Source: Subtercola boreus (GTDB taxonomy: Bacteria; Actinomycetota; Actinomycetes; Actinomycetales; Microbacteriaceae). From it: 64,000 bases of DNA. Location: contig NZ_NBXA01000001.1 of the NCBI RefSeq assembly GCF_003399625.1, positions 62,001 through 126,000 on the forward strand, written 5' to 3'. The notes beneath the pieces are model-generated. The model did not search any database. It was not told the origin of the DNA and saw only the letters and a program-made list of their open reading frames with translations. The position numbers and the translations under genes are program-made. The number at the start of each line of letters is the position of its first letter. Position 1 is the first letter of the stretch. Shown piece after piece: positions 1 to 8,238 of this stretch.

Positions 1-552
1 CACGAACGCGTTGATCGTCAGCAGGCCGAGAGACGGGGGACAGTCGATGAAGACGTATTGGTACGGGCTTCCGTCCGCTGCCGCTCGTGACAGGTAGCCT
101 TCGAGGCTCTCTCGCAAGCGGAGTTCACGGGCCACCATCGGCACCAGCTCGATCTCGGCCCCGGCAAGGTGGATGGTGGCGGGTACACAGTAGAGAGAAG
201 GGAACTCTGCACTCTGCTGAACGACGTCCTCCAGCGGACTGTCGTGGATCAGCACGTCGTAGACGCTGGGGATCTCCGCCCGATGATCGGCGCCGACGGC
301 TGTGGACGCATTGCCCTGTGGGTCCAGATCCACCACGAGGACCTTGGCGCCGGCCTTGGCCATCGCGGCAGCAAGATTGACCGTTGTCGTGGTCTTGCCC
401 ACGCCACCCTTCTGATTGGCGATCGTGAGTACCCGGGTCTCGTGGGGGAGGGGATACTCAGCAACCGCAGCTGCTTTACGCCGCCGTGACAGGTCGGCAA
501 TCTCCCTCGCAAGGGGCGTCGAAGCGTCGTAGCCGATCGGTTCGCTTGTCAT
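1..552 (-). CDS. parA: ParA chromosome-partitioning ATPase, C-terminus cut by window edge
   Basis: Partial ORF read from an ATG at 552 down to base 1 (184 codons, no stop inside the window). The N-terminus begins MTSEPIGYDAS. A deviant Walker A motif KGGVGKTTTT follows at about residue 48, then DLDPQGN (Walker A') and FIDCPPSLGLL (Walker B), the order expected of a ParA/Soj ATPase. ParA dimerises on nucleoid DNA with ATP and moves ParB-parS complexes to segregate origins. parB would be expected just beyond the left edge. Three perfect parS sites lie immediately upstream. The family call is firm; only the C-terminal half is missing. Confidence 0.95.
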   Translation of the reverse strand, partial: MTSEPIGYDASTPLAREIADLSRRRKAAAVAEYPLPHETRVLTIANQKGGVGKTTTTVNLAAAMAKAGAKVLVVDLDPQGNASTAVGADHRAEIPSVYDVLIHDSPLEDVVQQSAEFPSLYCVPATIHLAGAEIELVPMVARELRLRESLEGYLSRAAADGSPYQYVFIDCPPSLGLLTINAFV

Positions 553-588
553 CTGGTCTTTCTGTGGGGCGGTGTCATTCCATAGTCA

Positions 589-604
589 TGTTTCACGTGA
601 AACA
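589..604. other. parS: parS centromere site 1
   Basis: Perfect 16-bp palindrome TGTTTCACGTGAAACA, identical to the consensus ParB binding site. It lies 37 bp upstream of the parA start, so ParB bound here may also affect parA transcription. Confidence 0.95.
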
Positions 605-642
605 TGGCGTCCGTCAGATCGGGGTTGCCAAGTGACTGACGG

Positions 643-658
643 TGTTTCACGTGAAACA
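643..658. other. parS: parS centromere site 2
   Basis: A second perfect TGTTTCACGTGAAACA palindrome, 38 bp after the first, in the gap between parA and the 3' end of rsmG. Its centre is 54 bp from that of site 1. Confidence 0.95.
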
Positions 659-764
659 TCCCCACCCAAGCTACCCGGTTCAACGTCCAATGAATACTCG
701 ACCGGCGTGTCTGGGCGACTTCACGTCTGTGCACCGCGATACCTCGCGCATCGCAGCGCCAGAC

Positions 765-1439
765 CTATCGAACTGTGGCGGTAATCACCCGGGTGATGTC
801 CTCGACCAACCCGACCCCGAGCTCGCGCACCTCGACGTCGGCCAGCTTGAAACGCTTGATCTGCTTGGAAGCCGCTTCGACTTCTGCCGCAGCACCAGCA
901 CCCTTCATGAGTACCAGCTCTCCATCAGGGCGAACGAGAGGAGCACACATCGGAATCAGTTTGGAGAATGCGCTCACTGCTCGAGCCGTGAGTTGGTCGA
1001 GGCCCCCCGTGAAGCCCACATCTTCGGCACGGCCGCGCAAGACAGTGACATTGGTGAGGCCGAGTTCAGACGCCTGCTCGTCGAGCCACTTCACTCGGCG
1101 TTCCATGGGCTCGATCAGAAAGAACTCAACGTCGGGCCGGGCGATAGCCAAGACCAGCCCCGGTAGCCCCGCCCCGCTACCGATGTCACCCACCCTGCCA
1201 GGCCGAAGCAGTGGTGCTACGAGAACGCTGTTGACAATATGACGACTCCACAGCCGCGGGAGTTCCAAGGGGCCTATGAGGCCATACTCCTCGCCGTGAA
1301 TGGCGAGATTCGCAGTGAATTGTTGAGCGGTCTTTAACGACTCTCCGAACAGCACAGCCGCTACATCCGGCTCTGATTCCAGACTTTCAGGCAACTCAGG
1401 CACCGTCGTCAACTCTCTCTTCAGGCCGGCGTCCTTCAA
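765..1439 (-). CDS. rsmG: 16S rRNA (guanine-N7) methyltransferase RsmG (GidB)
   Basis: 224 residues, the usual length for RsmG, which methylates N7 of a conserved guanine in the 530 loop of 16S rRNA using S-adenosylmethionine. The SAM-binding motif GDIGSGAGLPG is at residues 84-94, the conserved LWSRHI segment at about 63-68, and FFLIEPMERR follows as the acidic-loop region. Position between khpB and parA is the classic actinobacterial order. In the family, loss of function is known to give low-level streptomycin resistance. The ATG at 1439 is followed at once by family-like sequence, so the start is reasonable. Confidence 0.95.
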   Translation of the reverse strand: MKDAGLKRELTTVPELPESLESEPDVAAVLFGESLKTAQQFTANLAIHGEEYGLIGPLELPRLWSRHIVNSVLVAPLLRPGRVGDIGSGAGLPGLVLAIARPDVEFFLIEPMERRVKWLDEQASELGLTNVTVLRGRAEDVGFTGGLDQLTARAVSAFSKLIPMCAPLVRPDGELVLMKGAGAAAEVEAASKQIKRFKLADVEVRELGVGLVEDITRVITATVR

Positions 1440-1462
1440 TCAGAACAGTTGAACAGTACGGC

Positions 1463-1478
1463 TGTTTCACGTGAAACA
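1463..1478. other. parS: parS centromere site 3
   Basis: Third perfect TGTTTCACGTGAAACA palindrome, in the short gap between khpB and the rsmG start. With the sites at 589 and 643 it flanks rsmG and forms an origin-proximal parS cluster. Confidence 0.95.
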
Positions 1479-1498
1479 CTTGGATTGGTAAATCCAAG

Positions 1499-2155
1499 TC
1501 AGGCCTTCGTAATCACCGTGTGTCGGTCTCGGCCTTCGCCTTCGGAATTGGAGACGAATCCACGCTCGGCCACGATGTCGTGAACGACCTTGCGCTCGTA
1601 CGACGACATCGGCTCCAGCGCGACGGACACCTCACCTCCGACCTCGATGCGGTCGACAGCTGCCGTCACCAGGCTCGCCAGCTCGGCTTCCCGGATCTGA
1701 CGACTTCCTCCGACATCAAGGATGAGACGCGAGAAGCCACCCGTCTTCGTCTGCACAGCAAGCCGCGTCAACTCCTGCAGAGCCTGCACCGTATCGGGCT
1801 GCGACAGGAGCCGCAGGTTGCTGTCCTCGGAGGAGTTCACAGAGACATACGCACGGCCGCCACGGGCATCGATGTCGATGTCACCGTCGAGGTCGCAGAT
1901 GTCGAGAAGTTCCTCGATATAGTCGGCCGCGATGTCACCCTCGTCTTCGAGAGCTTGGGAACCAAGACCCTGAACTGGACCATCCTGAACAGACCCGTCC
2001 TGGACTGGCGCATCCTGGACTGGCGCATCCGGCTCATCCGGCACATACACGTGCTCTGCCAGAATCCCCGCATCGAGGGAATCATCGCGAAGGGCAGCAC
2101 TGCCCGTCTCGACCTCGATGTCGGCGGCGTTGATCTCCGTCACGTCGTTGTTCAC
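1499..2155 (-). CDS. khpB: KhpB/Jag RNA-binding protein (KH-R3H)
   Basis: 218 residues. The C-terminal half has a KH-like segment (YIEELLDICDLDGDIDID at about 79-96 onward) and an R3H domain ending in SSYERKVVHDIVAERGFVS, typical of Jag/KhpB, an RNA chaperone encoded beside yidC. It starts with GTG that overlaps the yidC stop (GTGA), so the two are translationally coupled. The acidic N-terminus is unusual: residues about 42-64 hold four near-copies of a D-[AG]-[PS]-V-Q unit, and the canonical Jag_N domain is absent. The function in actinobacteria is inferred from Firmicutes. Confidence 0.9.
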   Translation of the reverse strand: MNNDVTEINAADIEVETGSAALRDDSLDAGILAEHVYVPDEPDAPVQDAPVQDGSVQDGPVQGLGSQALEDEGDIAADYIEELLDICDLDGDIDIDARGGRAYVSVNSSEDSNLRLLSQPDTVQALQELTRLAVQTKTGGFSRLILDVGGSRQIREAELASLVTAAVDRIEVGGEVSVALEPMSSYERKVVHDIVAERGFVSNSEGEGRDRHTVITKA

Positions 2156-3126
2156 TTCTTCTCACCCTGCTTCTTCGCTCTGGTCTTGCCCACGGGCTGC
2201 TGGCGCTGGGTCGGCTTCGCCGCCTCCAGAACGACGTGGTTCACGCTGCCGTCTGCCGCCGTGGCGATGTTCAACTTACCCTTCTTCGCCAACCGGGCCT
2301 CACGCGCCTTAGCCGCCTCACTGCCGGGTGTCGGCATGTTGCGGATGACGAGGAACTGCTGGCCCATGGTCCAGAAGTTCGAGGTGAGCCAGTAGAACAT
2401 GACACCGAGCGGGAAGCTGAAACCGGAGAACGCGAACACCAGGGGGAGGATGTACAGCAGGATCCGCTGCTGCTTGAACATCGGGCTGTTCTTGGCCTCG
2501 GGGGACTGGTTCCGCGACATGATCTGCAGCTGCGTGATGAACTGCGAACCCGTCATCAAAATGACCATGATGACGGCGATGATCATGACGGCGACATGGC
2601 CCGTGGCGGTCGCCTGCTGGAAGCTCTCATGAAGCGGTGCGACACCGAACAACTTCGCGTTGCCGAATTGCAGCGCGAGATCCGAGTTCAGCCAGAACAC
2701 GCCCGCCGTGCCCTTCTGGGCATCGTTCAGCACGGAGAACAGGGAGAAGAAGATCGGCATCTGCAGAAGGAGAGGAAGACAGGAGCTCAGAGGGTTGGTA
2801 CCCGTCTTCTTGTACAGCTCCATCGTCTCCCGGGACATTGCCTCCCGGGAGAACTGGTCCTTCTTGCCCTTGTACTTGTCCTGGATCTTCTTCAGCTGTG
2901 GCGCGACCTCGAGCATCTTGCGCTGGCTCTTGATCTGGCGCACGAAGATCGGGATCAGCGCGGCACGGATGACCAGCACCATTCCCACGATCGACAGAAC
3001 CCAGGTGAGGCCCTCTGCCGGATCCATCCCCAGCCCGGCGAGCACGGTGTGGAAGAGAACGAGCAGCCCCTCGACGACCCACTTGATGGGCCAGAGGATG
3101 GTGCTGATGAAACCGGGGATGTCCAT
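2152..3126 (-). CDS. yidC: YidC membrane protein insertase
   Basis: 324 residues, the length of the short Gram-positive YidC/OxaI type without the large periplasmic domain. Hydrophobic segments occur at about 8-30, 35-60, 115-135, 170-200 and 220-250. Conserved features include GMDPAEGLTW, the cytoplasmic hairpin LEVAPQLKKIQDKYKGK, and NPLSSCLPLLLQMPIFFSLF. It inserts membrane proteins with or without SecYEG. The C-terminal tail is basic (QRQQPVGKTRAKKQGEKK), as is common where YidC contacts ribosomes. ATG start; 8 bp separates it from the yidD stop and it overlaps khpB by 4 bp. Confidence 0.97.
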   Translation of the reverse strand: MDIPGFISTILWPIKWVVEGLLVLFHTVLAGLGMDPAEGLTWVLSIVGMVLVIRAALIPIFVRQIKSQRKMLEVAPQLKKIQDKYKGKKDQFSREAMSRETMELYKKTGTNPLSSCLPLLLQMPIFFSLFSVLNDAQKGTAGVFWLNSDLALQFGNAKLFGVAPLHESFQQATATGHVAVMIIAVIMVILMTGSQFITQLQIMSRNQSPEAKNSPMFKQQRILLYILPLVFAFSGFSFPLGVMFYWLTSNFWTMGQQFLVIRNMPTPGSEAAKAREARLAKKGKLNIATAADGSVNHVVLEAAKPTQRQQPVGKTRAKKQGEKK

Positions 3127-3134
3127 GCTTCGGG

Positions 3135-3491
3135 TTAGCCCTTTCCGTGGCTACTGGCTACGACGAAACCGAATCTGGTGACACGGAAGGATTGTCTGCG
3201 AGCCGGGGGAACGTCGTCGATTCCGCCGGCAGCCCACGGGTGGCAACGCACCAGGCGATAGACACCGAGCGCCGTGCCGAGAACTAGTCCCCGCTGTTGG
3301 ATTGCTTGCAGGGTATACGACGAACATGAGGGGTAGTACCGGCAGACGTCGCCGTACAGCGGCGAGATCACAGCGCGATAGCCCCTCAGGAGCAACACCG
3401 CCGCATTCCGGGGGAGGAGGTAGAGGCCGAAGGCGATCATCCGGATCACTGACACCAGCGAAACACTCTGTGTTGCAACCAGAGAGCTCAC
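3135..3491 (-). CDS. yidD: Membrane protein insertion efficiency factor YidD
   Basis: 118 residues of the small YidD family. The core RGYRAVISPLYGDVCRYYPSCSSY with its conserved cysteines is at about 36-59, then ALGVYRLVRCHPWAAGGID. An amphipathic N-terminal helix probably holds it at the membrane, where it aids YidC-dependent insertion. It begins with GTG overlapping the rnpA stop (GTGA). The C-terminal 25 residues after DDVPPAR are extra to the family core. Confidence 0.95.
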   Translation of the reverse strand: MSSLVATQSVSLVSVIRMIAFGLYLLPRNAAVLLLRGYRAVISPLYGDVCRYYPSCSSYTLQAIQQRGLVLGTALGVYRLVRCHPWAAGGIDDVPPARRQSFRVTRFGFVVASSHGKG

Positions 3492-3826
3492 GAAATCACC
3501 TTAGCCTTGGTGAACGAGCGGATCACTTCGCGTTCGAGGGACGCGAAGCTGGATGTCGCGGCACCCGGAAGCGCCCGGATCACGATCTCGATGCCCGGTT
3601 CGACGGTCGACTGAAGGGAATAGCAGACAGCTTTCAATCGGCGCCGCACACGGTTGCGTGTCACAGCCACACCGACAGCCTTCGAGACGATGAAACCGAA
3701 ACGAGCCGGCGATCCACCGTCACGGCGAATGTAGGTCACCGTGTTCGGCCCCGAGAATCTGGCGCCCCGACGTACGGCAGCACGATATTCGTCTGCTGTC
3801 GTCACCCGAGCGGTCTTGGCCAGCAC
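3488..3826 (-). CDS. rnpA: Ribonuclease P protein component
   Basis: 112 residues. It carries the basic RNase P signature VTRNRVRRRLKAV at about 54-66 and the N-terminal RGARFSGPNTVTYIRR strand region. It binds the catalytic RNase P RNA and helps cleave tRNA 5' leaders. The start is GTG at 3826, 39 bp after the rpmH stop. Position between rpmH and yidD is universal in bacteria and confirms the call. Confidence 0.96.
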   Translation of the reverse strand: MLAKTARVTTADEYRAAVRRGARFSGPNTVTYIRRDGGSPARFGFIVSKAVGVAVTRNRVRRRLKAVCYSLQSTVEPGIEIVIRALPGAATSSFASLEREVIRSFTKAKVIS

Positions 3827-3865
3827 CTGGAGCGAAATCGTCTCGAAGGGTATTCGCGCGAGGAG

Positions 3866-4003
3866 TTACGCCGAGAGCTCGGTGCGGCCCTTGCGACGAC
3901 GTGCCGAGAGGATCGCGCGACCGGCGCGGGTACGCATGCGCAGGCGGAAACCGTGCACCTTGGCGCGACGACGGTTGTTCGGCTGGAAGGTTCTTTTGCT
4001 CAT
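3866..4003 (-). CDS. rpmH: 50S ribosomal protein L34
   Basis: 45 residues beginning [19 protein letters not shown] and ending RKGRTELSA, a textbook bL34. An in-frame extension to 4069 exists, but it lacks family similarity, while the ATG at 4003 has a GGAGA ribosome-binding site about 7 bases upstream, so the short form is right. First gene of the leftward rpmH-rnpA-yidD-yidC-khpB operon. Confidence 0.98.
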   Translation of the reverse strand: MSKRTFQPNNRRRAKVHGFRLRMRTRAGRAILSARRRKGRTELSA

Positions 4004-4081
4004 GATGTTTTCTCCGTGGCCCAGCCATTTGCGCCGGGAAGCTTCGTAAGGGTGTGCTTCTGCACACAAGTCAACTGATTA

Positions 4082-4110
4082 AAACTACGGCTTGAGGTGC
4101 CAATGGTCAA
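4082..4110 (-). promoter_or_regulatory. Candidate rpmH promoter
   Basis: On the minus strand TTGACC (4110-4105) and TAGTTT (4087-4082) are separated by exactly 17 bp, matching a sigma-70-type promoter, about 80 bp upstream of rpmH. Inferred by eye only. Confidence 0.5.
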
Positions 4111-4133
4111 ACTCAAACCGGCCAAACGCCCAA

Positions 4134-4142
4134 TTATCCACA
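4134..4142 (+). promoter_or_regulatory. DnaA box upstream of dnaA
   Basis: Perfect TTATCCACA in the 321-bp rpmH-dnaA gap (4004-4324). It lies between the rightward and leftward promoters, consistent with DnaA autoregulation. The rest of the gap holds the two candidate promoters and no other feature I can support. Confidence 0.75.
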
Positions 4143-4191
4143 GTCGATTACCAGAGGCTCGCGAAGACACGCGGCGTGGGTCACAATCGAC

Positions 4192-4220
4192 TTGATCTGG
4201 CTCCCGGCAGTCACTAGCTT
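4192..4220 (+). promoter_or_regulatory. Candidate dnaA promoter
   Basis: TTGATC (4192-4197) and TAGCTT (4215-4220) with a 17-bp spacer, about 100 bp upstream of the dnaA ATG and just downstream of the DnaA box at 4134. Pattern match only. Confidence 0.4.
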
Positions 4221-4324
4221 AGATCCTTAGGTTTGTGACAGTGGTCTTGGGGAAGCAGTCACGCATTCCATGTGGTCTTCCCGGCATCCGCTCGGATCCA
4301 CTCACCCCTCTCGACAGGAGTTCC

Positions 4325-5755
4325 ATGGCCGACGATCCCGGTTCACCGGAAGCCAACTGGCGCACCGTTCTCACTGCTCTGTCGAATGACGAGAGAATAA
4401 CGCCCCAACTGCACGGCTTCCTGGGGCTCGTCGTACCCAAGGGCATCATGGCGGGATCCTTCTACCTCGAAGTGCCGAACGATCTGACCCGTGGGATGCT
4501 CGAACAGCGCATCCGGGTTCCGCTGCTGTCAGCCCTGGGCCGCCTCGACGAATCCTATGGCGTGAGCAACTTCGCGGTGGTCGTCAACCCCGACATCAGC
4601 GGCAACGACTACCTCCAGCAGGCAGAGGTCAGCGAGATCGTCCCGACACCCCCGGCCGGTTATGTCGAGACGACACCGGTGCAGGAGACAGTCGGTCCTC
4701 TTCGCAACAACGACACCCGCCTCAACCCGAAGTACAGTTTCGACAACTTCGTGATCGGGGGATCCAACAGGTTCGCCCACGCGGCAGCCGTCGCCGTCGC
4801 CGAAGCACCGGCCAAGGCGTACAACCCCCTCTTCATCTACGGCGATTCGGGGCTCGGCAAGACACATCTGCTGCACGCCATCGGTCACTACGCGATGAGC
4901 CTCTATCCCGGTGTGCGGGTTCGCTACGTCAGCTCTGAGGAGTTCACGAACGACTTCATCAACTCGATCGCCAACAACCGGGGTGCCGCCTTCCATTCGC
5001 GCTACCGGGACATCGATCTACTGCTGATCGACGACATCCAATTCCTGCAGGGCAAAGCGGAGACCCAGGAAGCGTTCTTCCACACCTTCAATACGCTGCA
5101 CGATCACAACAAACAGGTGGTCATCACAAGCGACCTGCCACCGAAGCACCTCACCGGTTTCGAGGACCGGATGCGAACACGGTTCGAGTGGGGTCTCATC
5201 ACCGACGTGCAGACTCCCGACCTCGAGACGCGTATCGCGATCCTTCGAAAGAAGGCCCAGAGCGAAAGGCTCCAGGTCCCCGACGAGATCCTCGAATACA
5301 TGGCCTCCAAGGTCTCCTCCAATGTGCGCGAGCTGGAGGGCACGCTCATCCGTGTCACCGCCTACGCCAGTCTCACGCGGAACCCTGTCGATCTCGCCCT
5401 GGTGCAGACCGTCTTGAAGGACCTCATCACCCTCGACGACGACAACGTCATCGCGCCGGTCGACATCATCGGACACACCGCGGAGTACTTCAAGCTGTCG
5501 GTGGATGACCTCTACGGTTCCTCGCGCTCCCAGGCCATCGCCACAGCCCGACAGATCGCTATGTATCTCTGCCGCGAACTGACAAGCCTGTCCCTGCCGA
5601 AGATCGGCCAGCTGTTCGGAGGGCGTGACCACACCACGGTCATGTACGCGAACAACAAGATCGGCAAGCTCATGACAGAGAAGCGTTCGATCTACAACCA
5701 GGTGACAGAGATCAGCAGCAGGATCAAGCACAATCAGCGCTACAAAGGCATCTGA
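4325..5755 (+). CDS. dnaA: Chromosomal replication initiator DnaA
   Basis: 476 residues from the ATG at 4325, which has an AGGAG site at 4317-4321. A longer frame opens at 4235, but the extra 30 residues are not DnaA-like. Domain I is at about 10-90, with a short domain II linker (residues about 95-135), then the AAA+ domain: Walker A GDSGLGKT at 173-180, Walker B LLLIDD at 232-237. The C-terminal duplex-binding domain has GRDHTTVMYANNKI. DnaA-ATP oligomerises on DnaA boxes to open oriC. Boxes lie both upstream and in the gap before dnaN. Confidence 0.98.
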   Translation: MADDPGSPEANWRTVLTALSNDERITPQLHGFLGLVVPKGIMAGSFYLEVPNDLTRGMLEQRIRVPLLSALGRLDESYGVSNFAVVVNPDISGNDYLQQAEVSEIVPTPPAGYVETTPVQETVGPLRNNDTRLNPKYSFDNFVIGGSNRFAHAAAVAVAEAPAKAYNPLFIYGDSGLGKTHLLHAIGHYAMSLYPGVRVRYVSSEEFTNDFINSIANNRGAAFHSRYRDIDLLLIDDIQFLQGKAETQEAFFHTFNTLHDHNKQVVITSDLPPKHLTGFEDRMRTRFEWGLITDVQTPDLETRIAILRKKAQSERLQVPDEILEYMASKVSSNVRELEGTLIRVTAYASLTRNPVDLALVQTVLKDLITLDDDNVIAPVDIIGHTAEYFKLSVDDLYGSSRSQAIATARQIAMYLCRELTSLSLPKIGQLFGGRDHTTVMYANNKIGKLMTEKRSIYNQVTEISSRIKHNQRYKGI

Positions 5756-6109
5756 AAAGGCTGTTTCCACATGTTGTGCACAACCCTGTGTATAACTGCC
5801 CCGGAATTGTTCACTGTCTGTGGGAAGTTGTGGGATCGGGTCGGCCGTCCTGTCGTCCACATCATCTGAATGACAAGAGTTCTCCGCAGAGTTTCTACAT
5901 CTCACACGGTTGTAGTTCCCATACGAATACAGTGATCCACACCGGTTCTCCACATATCCACGTCGGTTAAGAACATTAATTCTTAATCCATTAATCAATC
6001 CGGCCAACAACTTTTACGGGCAGCACTTCAGCGAGGTTCGGCGCACACGCTCCCTCCCGCTACGGGCTAGCATTGACCCGACCGAGACACGTGACCACTG
6101 AGGTGAAGA
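5756..6109. other. oriC: Chromosomal replication origin oriC
   Basis: The 354-bp dnaA-dnaN gap is filled with DnaA-box-like 9-mers on both strands: TTTCCACAT (5764), TTGTGCACA (5774-5782), TGTGTATAA (5787-5795, reverse), CGTCCACAT (about 5856) and TGATCCACA (5933-5941), plus a double CCACATATCCAC at about 5950. An AT-rich stretch (about 5966-6000, GTTAAGAACATTAATTCTTA and on) follows and may be the unwinding element. No box here is a perfect TTATCCACA, typical of degenerate high-GC origins. The location is the standard actinobacterial origin. The precise unwinding site is inferred. Confidence 0.9.
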
Positions 6110-7255
6110 GTGAAGTTCCAAGCCAACAGAGACGTTTTCAGCGAAGCCGTATCCTTCGCCGTCAAGCTGCTGCCGCAACGAACCACCCTGCCGATCCTGA
6201 GTGGTGTGCTGATCGAAGCCAGCGGTGACGGGCTGACCCTCTCATCCTTCGACTACGAGGTGTCTTCGCAGACGCAGATCACGGCCGACGTCGAAGAGCC
6301 CGGCCGGGTCCTGGTTTCGGGAAGACTGCTCTCCGACATCGCGAACAGGCTTCCCAATGCTCCGGTGCGCTTCTACACCGAGGACACCCACATCATCGTC
6401 ACTGCGGGCTCGGCGAAGTTCACGCTGCTGAACATGCCGGTCGAGGAATATCCGAGCCTCCCCGTCGTCGGCGAACAGTCCGGCCTGTTGAAGTCCGACG
6501 ACTTCTCCGCGGCGATCGCCCAGGTGGCGGTCGCCGCATCCCGTGACGACGTGACCCCCGTCATCACCGGGGTACAACTCGAGATCTCGAACAACAGCCT
6601 CTCGCTGGTGGCGACCGACCGATACCGAGTCGCGGTCCGCAACATCGACTGGGATTCGGGAACGTCGGACATCGAGACCGCGACTGCACTCGTGCCGGCC
6701 AAGACACTCCAGGAGATCGGCAAGACGTTCGGCAACAGCGGCACGATCTCGGTGGCCATCACGAACACCGACGATCGCGAACTCATCGCGTTCAGAGCCG
6801 ACCGCAAGACGGTGACCTCACTTCTGATCAAGGGGAACTTCCCGCCGGTCAAGCGGCTCTTCCCCGAATCCGTCGAGAACTATGCGGTCATCAACACAGC
6901 CGACCTCATCGAGGCGACCAGGCGTGTCTCGCTCGTGCTCGAGCGTGAAGCCGCGCTTCGGTTCACCTTCACCATCGATGGGGTCACTCTCGAGGCGATC
7001 GGTTCTGAACAGGCCCAGGCCTCCGAATCGATCGACGCCCTGCTCACCGGCACAGACACCGTCGTCTCGCTGAAACCCCAGTTCCTGCTCGACGGTCTCG
7101 GAGCGGTGCATTCCGAGTACGTCCGGATCTCCTTCACCAAGACCGACAACCCCAACAAGCCGGGTCCTGTTCTGATCACGAGCCAGTCCTCGAAGGATCA
7201 GCCGGGTTCGGATGACTACAAGTACCTGCTTCAACCGAACCTGCTTCTGCGCTAG
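6110..7255 (+). CDS. dnaN: DNA polymerase III sliding clamp (beta subunit)
   Basis: 381 residues, normal for DnaN, with the three repeated clamp folds. The N-terminus MKFQANRDVFSEAVSFAVKLLPQRTTLPILSGVLIEA and the C-terminal MPVxP-equivalent region ending YKYLLQPNLLLR are recognisable. It is the ring that tethers the replicative polymerase to DNA. The start is GTG at 6110 preceded by GAGGTGAAG-type purines. Promoter signals probably lie inside oriC; TAGCAT at 6068 could serve as a -10. Confidence 0.97.
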   Translation: MKFQANRDVFSEAVSFAVKLLPQRTTLPILSGVLIEASGDGLTLSSFDYEVSSQTQITADVEEPGRVLVSGRLLSDIANRLPNAPVRFYTEDTHIIVTAGSAKFTLLNMPVEEYPSLPVVGEQSGLLKSDDFSAAIAQVAVAASRDDVTPVITGVQLEISNNSLSLVATDRYRVAVRNIDWDSGTSDIETATALVPAKTLQEIGKTFGNSGTISVAITNTDDRELIAFRADRKTVTSLLIKGNFPPVKRLFPESVENYAVINTADLIEATRRVSLVLEREAALRFTFTIDGVTLEAIGSEQAQASESIDALLTGTDTVVSLKPQFLLDGLGAVHSEYVRISFTKTDNPNKPGPVLITSQSSKDQPGSDDYKYLLQPNLLLR

Positions 7256-7290
7256 AGCTTGATCTGCGCTGCAGCCACAGAGGAGACATC

Positions 7291-8178
7291 GTGAATCTCG
7301 GACTCATCGGCCTGGGTAAAATGGGCAACAACATGCGCGAGCGTCTGCGCGCAGCCGACATCGACGTGGTCGGTTACGACAACAATCCGGCCGTGAGCGA
7401 CGTGGCGGATCTCGCAGCTCTGGCAGCAGCCCTGCCGGCACCCCGCATCGTCTGGGTCATGGTTCCCTCGGGCGCCATCACGGATTCCGTCATCAACGAC
7501 CTCGCCGGTGTGCTCGAAGCGGGTGACCTCGTCATCGACGGTGGCAATTCACGGTTCACCGAAGACTTCAAGCATGCAGAACTCCTCGCACCCAAGGGGA
7601 TCTCCTTCATGGATGCCGGTGTCTCCGGAGGCATCTGGGGTCTCAAGAACGGATACGGGCTCATGGTCGGCGGTAAGAAGGACGACGTCGACCGCGCCAT
7701 GCCGATCTTCGATGCGCTCCGTCCCGAGGGCCCGCGCGACGAGGGGTTCGTCCACGCGGGCGAGGTCGGAGCGGGCCACTACGCCAAGATGGTGCACAAC
7801 GGCATCGAGTACGCGCTGATGCAGGCGTATGCCGAGGGCTACGAGTTGCTCGACACCAAGAAGGACATCATCAAGGATGTCACCGGAACGTTCAAGGCCT
7901 GGCAGCGCGGCACCGTGGTGCGCTCCTGGCTCCTCGAGCTCCTGGTTCTGGCTCTCGAACAGGATCCTGAATTCGAGGACATCGAGGGGTACGTCGACGA
8001 TTCGGGTGAGGGTCGCTGGACCATCGAGGAAGCGCTCGCCAACGCGGTGCCCGTTCCGACGATCAGCGCGTCGATCTTCGCGCGATTCGTCTCCCGCCAG
8101 GAGGACTCGCCGTCGATGAAGGCTGTGGCAGCGCTCCGCAACCAGTTCGGCGGCCACGCTGTCAAGAAGGCCGACTGA
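7291..8178 (+). CDS. gnd: 6-phosphogluconate dehydrogenase (decarboxylating), short type
   Basis: 295 residues, the short GndA/YqeC-like form rather than the 470-residue enzyme. N-terminal Rossmann motif MNLGLIGLGKMGNNM, substrate segment DGGNSRFTED at about 80-90, SFMDAGVSGGIWGL at about 109-122, and catalytic Lys in GHYAKMVHNGIEYALMQAYAEG. It oxidises 6-phosphogluconate to ribulose-5-phosphate in the pentose phosphate pathway. GTG start with GGAGA 8 bases upstream. A gnd gene between dnaN and recF is a known actinobacterial arrangement. Confidence 0.93.
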   Translation: MNLGLIGLGKMGNNMRERLRAADIDVVGYDNNPAVSDVADLAALAAALPAPRIVWVMVPSGAITDSVINDLAGVLEAGDLVIDGGNSRFTEDFKHAELLAPKGISFMDAGVSGGIWGLKNGYGLMVGGKKDDVDRAMPIFDALRPEGPRDEGFVHAGEVGAGHYAKMVHNGIEYALMQAYAEGYELLDTKKDIIKDVTGTFKAWQRGTVVRSWLLELLVLALEQDPEFEDIEGYVDDSGEGRWTIEEALANAVPVPTISASIFARFVSRQEDSPSMKAVAALRNQFGGHAVKKAD

Positions 8179-8238
8179 CAGAAGGTGAGAGCGCCACGCG
8201 ACACAGCGTGACGCATCCCCTCCTGTGAGAAGTTTCTC

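Noticed and set aside
4004-4069. N-terminal extension of L34 to 67 residues
   Set aside because: The extension is not conserved in bL34, and a good ribosome-binding site precedes the ATG at 4003.
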